Positions 29,455 through 39,067 of a DNA stretch of 64,000 bases are shown piece after piece; position 1 is the stretch's first letter, and each line of letters opens with the position of its first letter. The stretch is from positions 62,001 to 126,000 of the forward strand of contig NZ_JAFEVL010000020.1 of the NCBI RefSeq assembly GCF_016901135.1, in the 5' to 3' direction. The DNA comes from Martinezella lusitana (GTDB lineage Bacteria; Pseudomonadota; Alphaproteobacteria; Rhizobiales; Rhizobiaceae). A program made the position numbers and the translations under genes. The notes beneath the pieces are model-generated. The model was given only the letters and a program-made list of their open reading frames with translations. It did not search any database and was not told the origin of the DNA.

Positions 29455-30192
29455 CTAGTTCCAGTCGCCGATCGCCGCCTGGATCACTGCCATGGCCGCC
29501 ACGGCGGCCGTGTCGGCCCGCAGGATACGCGGTCCGAGAGGGATGGCGGTGACGAAGTCGAGGCTGCGCAGCAGCGCGCGTTCCTCATCCGAGAATCCGC
29601 CCTCGGGGCCAACCAGCAACGCCAGATGCTTCTCCTTGATCGTCGTCAGCAGCGGCAGCGGATTCTGGCCGGCATCGCCTTCGTCGCAATAGATGATGCG
29701 CCGCTCGCGCGGCCAATGGGCGAGCAGATCGGCAAGCTTCACCGGTTCGGCGACATCGGGTATGCCGAGGATGCCGCATTGCTCTGCCGCCTCGATGACA
29801 TTGGCCCTGACCTTGTCCAGATTGGTGATCTTGCCCTGCACATGCTGCGTCATGACCGGCTGCAGCAGGCCCGCGCCCATTTCCACCGCCTTCTGCACGA
29901 GATAGTCGAGTCGTCCGACCTTCAGTGGTGCGAAGAGATAATGCAGGTCGGAGGGGGTCGGCTGCGGCCGCGTTTCCTCGACCGGCGTCAGCTGTATGCG
30001 CTTGCGGGAGGGAAAGGAGACGCTGGCTTTCCATTCGCCGTCGCGGCCGTTGAAGAGCAGCAGCTCCGCGCCGTCCTCCATGCGCAGCACGTTGGCGAGA
30101 TAGTTGAACTGATCCTGATCGGCTTCGATGGCGCTGCCCGCCTTGATGTCTGAAGTCACGAACAGCCGCTGCATGCGGAAATTGGCGCGCAT
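29455..30192 (-). CDS. rsmE: 16S rRNA (uracil-N3)-methyltransferase RsmE
   Basis: The 245-residue SPOUT-class enzyme methylates N3 of U1498 of 16S rRNA. The N-terminal PUA-like domain begins [13 protein letters not shown]. The C-terminal trefoil-knot SAM site is seen as [18 protein letters not shown] followed by [17 protein letters not shown]. The start at 30192 follows GAGAGG. The Pit transporter gene is 19 bases upstream on the same strand, so the two are probably co-transcribed. Confidence 0.95.
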   Translation of the reverse strand: MRANFRMQRLFVTSDIKAGSAIEADQDQFNYLANVLRMEDGAELLLFNGRDGEWKASVSFPSRKRIQLTPVEETRPQPTPSDLHYLFAPLKVGRLDYLVQKAVEMGAGLLQPVMTQHVQGKITNLDKVRANVIEAAEQCGILGIPDVAEPVKLADLLAHWPRERRIIYCDEGDAGQNPLPLLTTIKEKHLALLVGPEGGFSDEERALLRSLDFVTAIPLGPRILRADTAAVAAMAVIQAAIGDWN

Positions 30193-30210
30193 GGATACCT
30201 CTCGAATCCC

Positions 30211-31746
30211 TTAGATGAAGAGCGCGACCATAACCCAATACACGGCGGCGGCAAGCAGAGCCGACATCGGAAGGGTGATCGCCCAGGCGGCGATAATGGT
30301 CATGAAGTGCGAGCGGCGCACGAGGCGCCGGCGATGGATTTCGTCGGGGTTGCGTTCGTCGGTATTGTCAGCCTCGTGCCAGGGAATGCCGGCAGCTTCA
30401 GCCTTGCCGCGCATATAGGCGAGCCTCCGCGTGGAGTGGCTGGTGTACCATTCGCGGAAGAAGCCGACGCCGAAGACCGACCCGACAGCGATATGGGTCG
30501 AGCTCACCGGAAACCCGAACCAGGCTGCGATGATGACGGTGAGCGCCGCCGACGTGGCGACGCAATAGGCCCGCATCGGATTGAGCTTGGTGATCTGCTC
30601 GCCGACGAGGCGGATCAGGCGCGGGCCGTAGAGCAACACGCCGATGGAAATGCCGCAGCCGCCGATGAGGACGACCCAGTATGGAGCGTTCGCAGTGGTC
30701 GTTTCCGCCATCACGCTGAGCGAACCGCCGAGGCCGATATCGCGAACGATCGCCGCAAGCGGACCGATGGCATTGGCGACGTCATTGGCGCCATGCGCAA
30801 AGGACATCAGTGCCGCCGAACCAATCAGCGGCAGGCTGAAAAGCTTGCGCAACGAACTGTTCTTATTTTCGAGCCCGGTCGATTGCGCCGCCACCAGCGG
30901 TCGCGCGCCGAGCCATGTTATGACGCCGACGCCAATGCCGATCGCGATATTCAGCAGGCCTGAGATCGCCCCCTTAGGCACGAGCTGGACGACGAGATAG
31001 GCTGAGAAAGCGCCGGCCATCAGCCCGATCAGTATTGGGATCCAGTATCTGGCGGCGGCGATCTTGTCGTCGCGATAGATGATGGTGCTCTTGATGAAGA
31101 AGAGGATACTGGCGGCGATGGCGCCCCCGAGAAAAGGGGTCACGACCCAGCCGGCGGAGATGGCCGCCAGCATTCGCCAATTGACCAGTTCCGGACCGAC
31201 GGCCGCGGCGCCCGCGCCGACAACGGCGCCGACGATCGCATGGGTGGTCGAAACGGGGGCTTTCAGCCAGGTGGCGAAGTTGATCCAGAGTGCTGCGGCC
31301 AGAAGTGCTGACATCATCAGCCATGCGAGCTTGCCGCTGCTGATGATGCGGTTGGTATCGACGATGTGCGTCGAAATGGTGTTGATGACCGGGCCGCCTG
31401 CGATCACCGCGCCAAGGACTTCGAATATGGCCGCCATGACGAGCGCCTGCGTCATGGTGATCGCGCGCGCGCCCACCGCCGCGCCGACATTGTTGGCGAC
31501 GTCCTTGGCGCCGATATTCATGGCCATGTAGCCGGCGAGCGCCACGGCGGCGAAGATCAGTGTCGCGCGCGGTTGATCGAGCACGTAGATGCCGGCAAAA
31601 ACCATGGCGAGGCCGAGAAAGATCAGGCCTATGCCGGGCGCAACCAGACGCTTGGTGACATGATGGGTCGCATCCTCGACATAGGTGAATCTGTCGAGGT
31701 CCTTGTCGAGTGTCCGCTTTACTGGTGTGGCCGGTTGGTCGGGCAT
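30211..31746 (-). CDS. pit: Inorganic phosphate transporter, Pit family
   Basis: This is a 511-residue low-affinity, proton-coupled (metal-)phosphate symporter. The two internally duplicated signature loops are AKDVANNVGAAVGARAIT and AHGANDVANAIGPLAAI, and there are about 11-12 membrane segments. A cytoplasmic N-terminus of about 50 residues precedes helix 1. I choose ATG 31746. The longer frame from 31821 would run through a strong hairpin and lacks homologous features. A Nudix gene lies upstream and rsmE downstream on the same strand. Confidence 0.92.
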   Translation of the reverse strand: MPDQPATPVKRTLDKDLDRFTYVEDATHHVTKRLVAPGIGLIFLGLAMVFAGIYVLDQPRATLIFAAVALAGYMAMNIGAKDVANNVGAAVGARAITMTQALVMAAIFEVLGAVIAGGPVINTISTHIVDTNRIISSGKLAWLMMSALLAAALWINFATWLKAPVSTTHAIVGAVVGAGAAAVGPELVNWRMLAAISAGWVVTPFLGGAIAASILFFIKSTIIYRDDKIAAARYWIPILIGLMAGAFSAYLVVQLVPKGAISGLLNIAIGIGVGVITWLGARPLVAAQSTGLENKNSSLRKLFSLPLIGSAALMSFAHGANDVANAIGPLAAIVRDIGLGGSLSVMAETTTANAPYWVVLIGGCGISIGVLLYGPRLIRLVGEQITKLNPMRAYCVATSAALTVIIAAWFGFPVSSTHIAVGSVFGVGFFREWYTSHSTRRLAYMRGKAEAAGIPWHEADNTDERNPDEIHRRRLVRRSHFMTIIAAWAITLPMSALLAAAVYWVMVALFI

Positions 31747-31772
31747 GCCATTCTCTGAATCGAAACCTCTCG

Positions 31773-31801
31773 TATTGCGCTGCCCGACGGGCGGCGCAAT
31801 A
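31773..31801. repeat. Stem-loop between Nudix and Pit genes
   Basis: TATTGCGC (31773-31780) and GCGCAATA (31794-31801) pair perfectly, with an inner GCCC/GGGC stem separated by a single mismatch. It lies downstream of the minus-strand Nudix gene and in the leader of pit. No T-tract follows on the minus strand, so it is either a leader structure or a weak terminator. Confidence 0.5.
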
Positions 31802-31843
31802 TGCACCCTGCATCCTGGCACAATTTCTTGTGAGTAATGTGGC

Positions 31844-32353
31844 TTACTTCGTCTGCGTCGCGGCGGATGTTTGCGTCATCCGCTGTGCGAAGGCGAGGAT
31901 GATGTCGCGCAGCTCCGGCTCACGAACGCGCTTGACAGCTTCGTCGCAAGAGGCCCATTCGATGGAGCGCTCGCCTTTTTCCTTGAAGTTCTTGACGAGT
32001 TCGCTGACTTCGAGCGCATAGACCTGCACACGGCACGACACTTCAATGCCGTCCTTCAGTATCTTGTCGTAGCTGAACGCGCCGAGCGGCGCGGTTTCCA
32101 CGGCGCCGCGCACGCCGGCCTCCTCGAAGGCTTCACGCGCCGCGACTTCATGGGAGAGCTTGCCCGGCATCGGCCAACCCTTGGGAATGACCCAGCGACC
32201 TGTATCGCGGCTGGTCAGCAGCAGCACTTCGAGGTCGCCCGTCTTCTTCTTCCGCCGATAACAGAGCGCAGCGTACTGCTGTCGCGGCGGACGCCGAAAC
32301 ATCAGTTGCACATCATTCGCTATACGGCTGAAAATGGCCAATTGTCGGTTCAC
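31844..32353 (-). CDS. Nudix hydrolase
   Basis: This is a 169-residue Nudix-fold pyrophosphohydrolase. The Nudix box is GKLSHEVAAREAFEEAGVRG, with the REAFEEAG metal-binding core complete. The context around WVIPKGWPMPGK resembles diphosphoinositol-polyphosphate/ApnA-type hydrolases, so diadenosine polyphosphates are plausible substrates. The frame opens at GTG 32353 with a poor ribosome site, and the ATG at 32302 (MFRRPPRQQ) is a credible alternative start. The Pit and rsmE genes follow on the same strand. Confidence 0.87.
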   Translation of the reverse strand: MNRQLAIFSRIANDVQLMFRRPPRQQYAALCYRRKKKTGDLEVLLLTSRDTGRWVIPKGWPMPGKLSHEVAAREAFEEAGVRGAVETAPLGAFSYDKILKDGIEVSCRVQVYALEVSELVKNFKEKGERSIEWASCDEAVKRVREPELRDIILAFAQRMTQTSAATQTK

Positions 32354-32605
32354 CTTTGGGGGTTGGAGTGAAGCTACGATTCTATCTTAGCATCGCGTGG
32401 AAAAATTTTGCGTTCCATATGACGCCATATGGTATTTCCCCACAAATTTATTGAGTGGTGAGTAGATAAAAACGGCAGGATTTGCCTTCTGATATTCGCC
32501 AGCGATTGTGCTGAAAGCGACATTCAACAGCATTTTCATGCCGCAGACGGTGCAGTTGCCGGAGAAGGCCTGCTTTCACACTGGAAAGAAAGATAAATCC
32601 TTGTC

Positions 32606-33505
32606 ATGTCCGAACGCGCTTTGCCCCAACGCCTGCCACCCCTGAACGCGCTGCGCGCTTTTGACGCCGTCGCGCGCCGTGGCAGCATTCTGAAGGCGGC
32701 CGATGAACTCGGTGTCGTGCGCGGTGCCGTCAGGCAGCAATTGAACGTGCTTGAAGCCCATTTCGGCGTGCCCTTGTTCGATCGGGAGAACGGCCGGCTC
32801 GTCCTGACGGCGAAGGGCAGGGCGTTCGCCGATTCCATCGGTGTCGCCTTCGGCATCCTGGCGCGAGCCTCGGCGGAGCTTTCAGCCGGAAACCGGCGCT
32901 CCATCCGGCTTGGCGTTCCCTCGGCCTTTGCCGTCTGGTGGCTGATGCCGCGCAGCGCCGATCTGCAGGCCGCACTTGACGACATCGATATAGACATCGT
33001 GCCGATGGCGACAGTGGAGCCTCTGGCCAGACGTCCCGATCTCGAAGCGGTGATCATGGGTGGCGAATACAGGCCGACGCGCGATATCACGGCCATTCGC
33101 TTCATGGAGGATGAGTTCGGCCCGGTCGCGACTCCGGATGTTGCGGCTCGCCTCGGCCTGGCCGCTGGCGTTCCGGCTTTGGCCGGCGCTGTGGCCCTGG
33201 ATAGCCGTTCCGCCCCGAGCCTCTGGAATGACTGGTTCGCGGAAAGCGGCCACGCATCCGTCCGGTTTGCCGGCCATCGTGAGTTCGAGGATCTGCTGCT
33301 TGCGATCGGCGCCGCTCGCTCCGGGCTGGGCATTGCCATCGCGCCCCGCACGGCCATCGGCGACGATCTCGATCGCGGTACGCTCGTGGCGCCCTACGGC
33401 TTCATTCGACGGCCGGCCGGCTACAGCCTCAGCATCCGCAGCGGCGACGCGAAAGATCCGGCTCTTGCCCGGCTGGCGGATTGGTTGATCGGCGCGGGTG
33501 TCTAG
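32606..33505 (+). CDS. LysR-family transcriptional regulator (GcvA-like)
   Basis: This is a 299-residue LysR regulator. The N-terminus PPLNALRAFDAVARRGSILK followed by ADELGVVRGAVRQQLNVLEA is of the GcvA/AmpR subgroup. The effector domain includes RLGVPSAFAVWWLMPRSADL. It is followed on the same strand, 109 bases later, by an S-adenosylhomocysteine-hydrolase-like gene, which is its best candidate target. Upstream (32415-32432) two CCATATG units ten bases apart might be binding sites. Confidence 0.88.
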   Translation: MSERALPQRLPPLNALRAFDAVARRGSILKAADELGVVRGAVRQQLNVLEAHFGVPLFDRENGRLVLTAKGRAFADSIGVAFGILARASAELSAGNRRSIRLGVPSAFAVWWLMPRSADLQAALDDIDIDIVPMATVEPLARRPDLEAVIMGGEYRPTRDITAIRFMEDEFGPVATPDVAARLGLAAGVPALAGAVALDSRSAPSLWNDWFAESGHASVRFAGHREFEDLLLAIGAARSGLGIAIAPRTAIGDDLDRGTLVAPYGFIRRPAGYSLSIRSGDAKDPALARLADWLIGAGV

Positions 33506-33511
33506 CAAGCT

Positions 33512-33536
33512 GACATAGCAGATTTTCTGCCATGTC
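33512..33536. repeat. Stem-loop between LysR and AHCY-like genes
   Basis: GACAT-A-GCAGA and TCTGC-C-ATGTC pair with a single A/C mismatch around a three-base loop. It lies about 8 bases after the LysR stop. There is no T-tract, so it may be a leader element for the next gene or an attenuated terminator. Confidence 0.45.
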
Positions 33537-33614
33537 GCGCATTCCAATGTCCATCGACAGGCCACCGTCCGTCATGCCAGATCGCGGCATCGAACCAGCC
33601 GCCAGGAGCGCATC

Positions 33615-34778
33615 ATGGATCAGTCTTCTTCTCTTTCCCGCATCGATTGGGTTGCCCGAAGCTGCCGGCTGCTGGCCGCGACCACCGCGGAGTTTCGCGA
33701 GACGAAGCCTTTTGCCGGCCTGACCATCGGCACGGGCATTCATCTGGAGCCGAAGACGGTCGCCCTGTTGATGACGCTGCGCGCCGGCGGCGCTGACCTC
33801 GTCTGCACCGGCAATCTCAACAGCACCCAGCCGGAAACCGTCGATTATCTCCGCGCTCAGGGCGTCACAGTCTTTGCCACGCAGACAAGCAATGCCGATG
33901 AGCATAGCGCGAGCCTCGAGGCGATTCTCGCGGAAAAGCCGGACCTGCTGCTCGACAATGGCGGCGATCTTTTCGTTCGCGCCGCCGAAAACCCCTATGC
34001 CAACCTTCTGGGCGGCACCGAGGAGACGACGTCAGGCCGCACCCGGCTGCTGCCCATGCGCGGCAAGCTCAACATGCCGATCCTGGTCATCAACGACAGC
34101 CCGATCAAGCAATTCGCCGAAAACCGGCATGCTGTGGGACAAAGCCTGTTCGAGAGCTATCTGCGCTTCACCAATCGTTCCACCAATGGCAAACGCGTCA
34201 CCGTCTTCGGCTACGGCGCCTGCGGCAAGGGGACGGCGGCATGCTTCCGCAGCGCTTTTTCCGTAGTCAGCGTCGTCGATATCGATCCGGTGACGACACT
34301 GGAGGCGCATCTGGACGGCTTCTCGACGCCGCTGCGTGAAGCGGCGATCCGCTCTGCCGATATCCTCATCACGGTCACGGGCTATCCGAATATCATCACC
34401 GCCGCCGATCTGCCGCTGATCAGGGACGGCGCGATCCTGATGAATGGCGGCCATTTCCCGCATGAGATCGACGTCGAGGCGTTCCGCAACAGCCCCGAAG
34501 TCGCCGGCATCGATTGCTACGCCGCCGAGCATATCGAGACCGTGCGCATGCGCGACGGCCGCGCCTTCCACGTTCTCGGCAGCGGTCACATGGCCAATCT
34601 CGCCGGACCGCGCCCGCTCGGCAACAGCGTCGAATCCATGGATCTCGGCTTCATCCTGCAGGCCCGCTGCCTGGAGCGCGTCGCCAAGGGCGGGCTCGGC
34701 AAGGAAGCCTGCATCATTCCCGTTCCGGCGGATGTCGACGTCATGGTCGCTTCCGCCTATCTGGATTTGGCGCGCTAG
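33615..34778 (+). CDS. S-adenosylhomocysteine hydrolase-like protein with altered active site
   Basis: This is a 387-residue relative of AHCY. The fold blocks are clear: H43 in GTGIHLEPKT, NSTQP at 69-73, E137 in GTEETTSG, K165 in NDSPIKQ, the NAD loop GYGACGKG (199-206) and H280 in NGGHFP. Compared from memory with human AHCY, the residue matching catalytic D131 is N115, that matching D190 is E169, and the H353-containing GHPS gate is missing. The family's C-terminal tail, with its KPDHYRY end and tetramer contacts, is also absent. It binds NAD by inference, but classical SAH hydrolysis is doubtful. It sits downstream of a GcvA-like LysR gene. A true ahcY is expected elsewhere. Confidence 0.8.
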   Translation: MDQSSSLSRIDWVARSCRLLAATTAEFRETKPFAGLTIGTGIHLEPKTVALLMTLRAGGADLVCTGNLNSTQPETVDYLRAQGVTVFATQTSNADEHSASLEAILAEKPDLLLDNGGDLFVRAAENPYANLLGGTEETTSGRTRLLPMRGKLNMPILVINDSPIKQFAENRHAVGQSLFESYLRFTNRSTNGKRVTVFGYGACGKGTAACFRSAFSVVSVVDIDPVTTLEAHLDGFSTPLREAAIRSADILITVTGYPNIITAADLPLIRDGAILMNGGHFPHEIDVEAFRNSPEVAGIDCYAAEHIETVRMRDGRAFHVLGSGHMANLAGPRPLGNSVESMDLGFILQARCLERVAKGGLGKEACIIPVPADVDVMVASAYLDLAR

Positions 34779-34790
34779 CAGGCCAGGCGG

Positions 34791-35354
34791 TCAGGCCCTG
34801 GCCAGCGCCTCCGGCAGCAATCGGTCATAGAGCCCGGCCATCTCGTCGCCGAAGCAGCAGAAGATGATCTCATCAAAGGCGCCGTCTTGGCTTTCGGCAA
34901 CCGCCATGCGTGTCGCGATCCCGGCGGCCGGTGCTGCGGGAAAGCGATAGATGCCCGTGGAGATGGCGGGAAAGGCGATGGTCCTGAGGCCGTGTTCCCG
35001 GGCAAGATGGAGGCTGCTGCGATAGCAGCTCGCGAGCAGATCCTCCTCGCCGTGGCCGCCACCGTTCCAGACGGGGCCGACAGTGTGGATCACATGCCTT
35101 GCCGGCAGGCGATATCCCCTGGTGATCTTCGCCTGCCCGGTCCTGCAGCCGTTCAATGTGCGGCATTCCGCAACGAGCTCCGGCCCGGCGGCGTGATGGA
35201 TCGCGCCATCGACACCGCCTCCGCCGAGCAGGCTGCTGTTTGCAGCATTGACGATGGCGTCGACCGAAAGCTTGGTGATGTCGCCAAGAACGATGGTGAA
35301 CCGCGTCCTGGTCGTAGGGGAAAGAACGGAGCGGATGGTTTCAAGGGCGGACAT
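34791..35354 (-). CDS. Macro-domain protein (O-acetyl-ADP-ribose deacetylase-like)
   Basis: This is a 187-residue macro-domain protein of the YmdB/MacroD class, which hydrolyses O-acetyl-ADP-ribose or removes ADP-ribose from acidic residues. Motifs are [20 protein letters not shown] with HHAAG, and [13 protein letters not shown] for phosphate contact. I choose ATG 35354 because GAGGAG stands just upstream. The longer frame to 35399 has no support. It is convergent with the AHCY-like gene and downstream of a LysR gene on its own strand. Confidence 0.93.
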   Translation of the reverse strand: MSALETIRSVLSPTTRTRFTIVLGDITKLSVDAIVNAANSSLLGGGGVDGAIHHAAGPELVAECRTLNGCRTGQAKITRGYRLPARHVIHTVGPVWNGGGHGEEDLLASCYRSSLHLAREHGLRTIAFPAISTGIYRFPAAPAAGIATRMAVAESQDGAFDEIIFCCFGDEMAGLYDRLLPEALARA

Positions 35355-35386
35355 GCTGATCTCCTCGATCCTCGGAAAAGGCTCTC

Positions 35387-36286
35387 CTATCGCTCCCAAT
35401 AGGGCACGGGGCCGTAAAGTTCCGTCAGGAAATCGATGAAGACGCGGACCTTCGCCGGCAGGAACTGCCTACTCGGATAGACGGCCGAGAGGGTGACATT
35501 GTGAGACCCCTCATAGGCCGGCAGCACCTGCACGAGGCGACCGTCGCGAAGCTCGGGGCCGACGTCCCAGGTGGAGCGCAGCGCAATGCCGAGACCGGCA
35601 ATGACGGCTTCGCGGATGACCTCGCTGGAGTTGGTGATCAGCTTTCCCTCAGGCCGGAAGGTCAGGCCTCCCTTCGGGCCGTCCAGCCGCCAGGGATCGT
35701 GATTATGCGCCGGCAGGCAGGTATGCCGCCGCAGATCCTCGATATCCTCGGGCATGCCGTGGGCAGCGACATAGGCGGGCGAAGCGCAGAGCACCCGGCG
35801 CACCGGCGCCAGCCGACGGGCGACGAGGCTGGAATCGGTGAGTTCGGCAATGCGGATGGCAAGGTCGAAACCGCCGCCGACGATATCGACGAATTCGTCG
35901 CTCAGCACCAGATTGATTGCCAGTTCGGGATGGGCCTGCATGAAGGATATCAGATGCGGGGCGATGTGCAGCCGGCCAAAGGACGTCGGGGCGGAAATCT
36001 TCAGCGTGCCCTGCATCTGCGCCGAACGGCCGGCAATATAGGCTTCCGCCTCTTCCAACCCGGCGAGGATGGCAAGCACCCGATCATAGAAGCCCTGGCC
36101 GGCCTCCGTCAGCGAAATCTGCCGTGTCGTTCGCTGCAGCAGCCGCGTGCCGAGCCTGTCTTCCAGCCGCTTGATGCGCTTGGAGATGACGGCCGGCGAA
36201 AAGCCGAGCGCGCGGCCGGCGAGCGACATGCTGCCCGTTGCGACGACGCTGGCGAAGATTTCGAGATCCCCTAGGTTTGTGGTCAT
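35387..36286 (-). CDS. LysR-family transcriptional regulator
   Basis: This is a 299-residue LysR regulator starting at ATG 36286 with GGAAA about nine bases upstream. A TTG two codons earlier is possible. The helix-turn-helix reads [40 protein letters not shown]. The effector domain contains [18 protein letters not shown]. It is divergent from glcDEF (glcD start 36407) and is thus the likely regulator of glycolate oxidation. A TATTTCC/GGAATAA dyad lies in the shared gap. Confidence 0.9.
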   Translation of the reverse strand: MTTNLGDLEIFASVVATGSMSLAGRALGFSPAVISKRIKRLEDRLGTRLLQRTTRQISLTEAGQGFYDRVLAILAGLEEAEAYIAGRSAQMQGTLKISAPTSFGRLHIAPHLISFMQAHPELAINLVLSDEFVDIVGGGFDLAIRIAELTDSSLVARRLAPVRRVLCASPAYVAAHGMPEDIEDLRRHTCLPAHNHDPWRLDGPKGGLTFRPEGKLITNSSEVIREAVIAGLGIALRSTWDVGPELRDGRLVQVLPAYEGSHNVTLSAVYPSRQFLPAKVRVFIDFLTELYGPVPYWER

Positions 36287-36293
36287 CCGCAAC

Positions 36294-36313
36294 TATTTCC
36301 TGTTTTGGAATAA
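36294..36313. promoter_or_regulatory. TTCC-N6-GGAA dyad in the LysR/glcD gap
   Basis: TATTTCC (36294-36300), six bases, GGAATAA (36307-36313) form a nearly perfect dyad just upstream of the LysR start and about 95 bases from glcD. It is a probable LysR-type operator. Confidence 0.45.
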
Positions 36314-36406
36314 ATGCTTATCATTTGCGCCGATTTTGGGAAGGCGGTAAGCGTGTTATGCGTTAAAAGGAGGCTGCGTCGAAGTCGGATGCAGGAGGAG
36401 GACGGC

Positions 36407-37846
36407 ATGGCCGAGGCCATTTCATTTCTGAAGCCGCGTGCGGACGTTCTTGCCCGCCGCAGCGCCATCGTTGCCGACCTTGCCGATCTTCTGGCGCCCG
36501 AATGTCTCATTCACGAGGCGCGCGAGCTCGTCCCGTTCGAAACGGATGCCTTCGTCTCCTATCGTCGCGTGCCGCTCGCCGTTGCGCTGCCGCGCTCGAC
36601 GGCCGAAGTGGCGGCAGTGATGAAATACTGCCATCGATACGGCATTCCCGTCGTGCCGCGCGGCGCCGGCACCTCGCTTTCCGGCGGCGCCATTCCGCAG
36701 GAAGACGCCGTTGTGCTCGGCCTTTCCAAGATGAACCGCATCCTCGACATCGATTTTGCCAATCGCACAGCGACGGTCCAGGCTGGCGTCACCAATCTGA
36801 ACGTCTCCGAAAGCGTCTCGGCCGATGGCTTCTTCTATGCGCCGGACCCGAGCTCTCAGCTCGCCTGCACCATTGGCGGCAATGTCGGCATGAATTCCGG
36901 CGGCGCGCACTGTCTGAAATATGGCGTCACGACAAACAATCTGCTCGGCGTCAAGCTGGTGCTGAGCGACGGCACGGTCATCGATCTCGGAGGCAAGGCG
37001 CTGGATGCGGCGGGCTACGATCTGCTCGGCCTCGTTTGCGGCTCGGAAGGCCAGCTCGGCATCGTCACCGAGGCGACGGTACGGCTGATCGCCAAGCCCG
37101 AGGGTGCCCGGCCAGTGCTGTTCGGCTTCGACACGTCTGAGGAGGCGGGCGCTTGCGTCGCCGATGTCATCGCGGCCGGCATCGTTCCCGTCGCCATCGA
37201 ATTCATGGACAAGCAGGCGATCGAGATCTGCGAGGCATTTGCCCATGCGGGATATCCGCTCGATGTCGGCGCTCTGCTGATCGTCGAAGTCGAGGGCTCG
37301 GAAGCGGAAATGGACGATATGCTGAAAAGCATCGTCGACATCGCCCGCAGTCATAACGTCAAGACCGTGCGCGAATGCCAGTCGGCGACGGAGGCGGCGC
37401 TGATCTGGAAGGGCCGCAAATCCGCCTTCGGCGCCACGGGCCGCATTGCCGACTATATCTGCATGGATGGCACCGTGCCGCTCAGCCAGCTCTCCTATGT
37501 GCTGCAAAAAACAGCTGAGATCGTCGACCACTATGGCCTGCGGGTCGCCAACGTCTTCCACGCCGGCGATGGCAACATGCACCCGCTGATCCTGTTCAAT
37601 GCCAACGATCCTGAAGAGGCGGCCAAGGCGGAGGCGGCCGGCAACGATATTCTGCGGCTCTGCGTCGACGCCGGCGGCTGCCTGACCGGCGAACACGGCG
37701 TCGGCATAGAGAAGCGCGACCTGATGCGGCATCAATATGCGCAGGTCGATCTCTACCAGATGATGGCGGTGCGCGCGGCTTTCGACCCGGGCTGGATCCT
37801 CAATCCCTCCAAGGTCTTCCCGCTGGATGGACGCAACGCGGCATGA
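36407..37846 (+). CDS. glcD: Glycolate oxidase subunit GlcD (FAD-binding)
   Basis: This is the 479-residue FAD-binding subunit of the membrane-associated glycolate oxidase, which converts glycolate to glyoxylate. The FAD_binding_4 domain contains IPVVPRGAGTSLSGGAIPQ and ACTIGGNVGMNSGGAHCLKYG. The C-terminal oxidase domain holds RVANVFHAGDGNMHPLILF and CLTGEHGVGIEKRDLM. The ATG at 36407 is chosen for its AGGAGGAG site. Alternatives at 36389 and 36314 exist. The stop overlaps the glcE start (ATGA). It is divergently oriented to a LysR regulator gene. Confidence 0.95.
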   Translation: MAEAISFLKPRADVLARRSAIVADLADLLAPECLIHEARELVPFETDAFVSYRRVPLAVALPRSTAEVAAVMKYCHRYGIPVVPRGAGTSLSGGAIPQEDAVVLGLSKMNRILDIDFANRTATVQAGVTNLNVSESVSADGFFYAPDPSSQLACTIGGNVGMNSGGAHCLKYGVTTNNLLGVKLVLSDGTVIDLGGKALDAAGYDLLGLVCGSEGQLGIVTEATVRLIAKPEGARPVLFGFDTSEEAGACVADVIAAGIVPVAIEFMDKQAIEICEAFAHAGYPLDVGALLIVEVEGSEAEMDDMLKSIVDIARSHNVKTVRECQSATEAALIWKGRKSAFGATGRIADYICMDGTVPLSQLSYVLQKTAEIVDHYGLRVANVFHAGDGNMHPLILFNANDPEEAAKAEAAGNDILRLCVDAGGCLTGEHGVGIEKRDLMRHQYAQVDLYQMMAVRAAFDPGWILNPSKVFPLDGRNAA

Positions 37847-39042
37847 GCGAGTTCCATCCGAAGACGGAGGAAGAGGCGGCCTCCATCATCAGCGATCATG
37901 CGACGCGGGGCGCGGCCTTGGCTGTCGTCGGCGGCAATACCCGCGCCGGTTTCGGCAACGCGGTTGCCGCCGAAGCCACATTGTCTTCCCGCAGTCTCGC
38001 TGGAATCGTCGCCTATAATCCAGGCGAGATGGTGATGACCGCGCGCGCGGGCACGCCGGTTGCCGAGATCGAAGCGGCACTGACCGAAGGCGGCCAGATG
38101 ATGGCCTTCGAGCCGATGGATCACCGGCCGCTGATGGCGACCGAGGGGGAGCCGACGATCGGCGGGGTTTTCGCAGCCAATATTTCAGGCCCGCGCCGCT
38201 TCGTCAGTGGTGCCGCGCGCGACAGCCTGCTCGGCGTCCGCTTCGTCAATGGCAGGGGCGAGATCGTCAAGGCCGGCGGGCGGGTGATGAAGAACGTGAC
38301 CGGCCTCGATCTGGTTAAGCTGATGGCGGGCTCGCATGGCACCCTCGGTCTCTTGACCGAGGTCACCTTCCGGGTGCCGCCGCGAGCGAAGACGGAGGAG
38401 ACGATCGTCGTTTCCGGCCTCAACGATGCCGAGGCGGCCAATGCGATGGCCGCCGCTATGGCATTGCCGCTCGATATCTCGGGGGCAGCTCATCTGCCGC
38501 TCACAGTCGGCTGGTGCTTCCTGGACGGCAAACTGCCGGAAGGCGAGGCGACGGTGTTGCGCATCGAGGGTCTGCCTGGCTCCGTTTCGGTAAGAGCGGA
38601 GAAATTGACGGCCGCCATGAGCCGCCTCGGTTCCGTGACGCGTCTCGCGGAAGAAGAAAGCCACAGGCTTTGGCGGCAAATCCGCGATGTTAAGCCCTAT
38701 GTCGATGGCACGACGCGCCCCGTCTGGCGGGTGTCGGTCGCGCCCGGTACCGGCCACCAGCTCGTTGCCGCGCTTCGCCTGGAAGCCGGTGTCGATGCCT
38801 ATTATGATTGGCAGGGCGGCCTTGTCTGGATGCGGATGGAGGCCGAGCCGGAAGGTGACGTGCTGCGCCGCTATATTCATGCGCTGGGTGGCGGCCATGC
38901 GACGTTGTTGCGTGCCACGCCGGCCCACCGCGCGACGACACCGGCCTTCCAGCCGCAGCCCGAGGCCGTGGCGCTGCTTTCGGCGCGCGTGAAGGAAAAA
39001 TTCGATCCGGCGGGGATTCTCAATCCGGGGAAGATGGGGTGA
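37843..39042 (+). CDS. glcE: Glycolate oxidase subunit GlcE
   Basis: This is the 399-residue second FAD-binding subunit of glycolate oxidase. The FAD_binding_4 region includes ALAVVGGNTRAGFG, PTIGGVFAANISGPRRFVSG and KNVTGLDLVKLMAGSHGTLG, and a short C-terminus ends FDPAGILNPGKMG. The start overlaps glcD by four bases, which fits stoichiometric translation. The gap to glcF is unusually long (215 bases) because a 160-base palindromic repeat has been inserted there. Confidence 0.93.
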   Translation: MSEFHPKTEEEAASIISDHATRGAALAVVGGNTRAGFGNAVAAEATLSSRSLAGIVAYNPGEMVMTARAGTPVAEIEAALTEGGQMMAFEPMDHRPLMATEGEPTIGGVFAANISGPRRFVSGAARDSLLGVRFVNGRGEIVKAGGRVMKNVTGLDLVKLMAGSHGTLGLLTEVTFRVPPRAKTEETIVVSGLNDAEAANAMAAAMALPLDISGAAHLPLTVGWCFLDGKLPEGEATVLRIEGLPGSVSVRAEKLTAAMSRLGSVTRLAEEESHRLWRQIRDVKPYVDGTTRPVWRVSVAPGTGHQLVAALRLEAGVDAYYDWQGGLVWMRMEAEPEGDVLRRYIHALGGGHATLLRATPAHRATTPAFQPQPEAVALLSARVKEKFDPAGILNPGKMG

Positions 39043-39067
39043 TACGGATGGGTTCTTGTCTGCGACG

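Noticed and set aside
33506..33614. SAM or SAH riboswitch before the AHCY-like gene
   Set aside because: Only a single simple hairpin is visible, with no pseudoknot or conserved riboswitch core.
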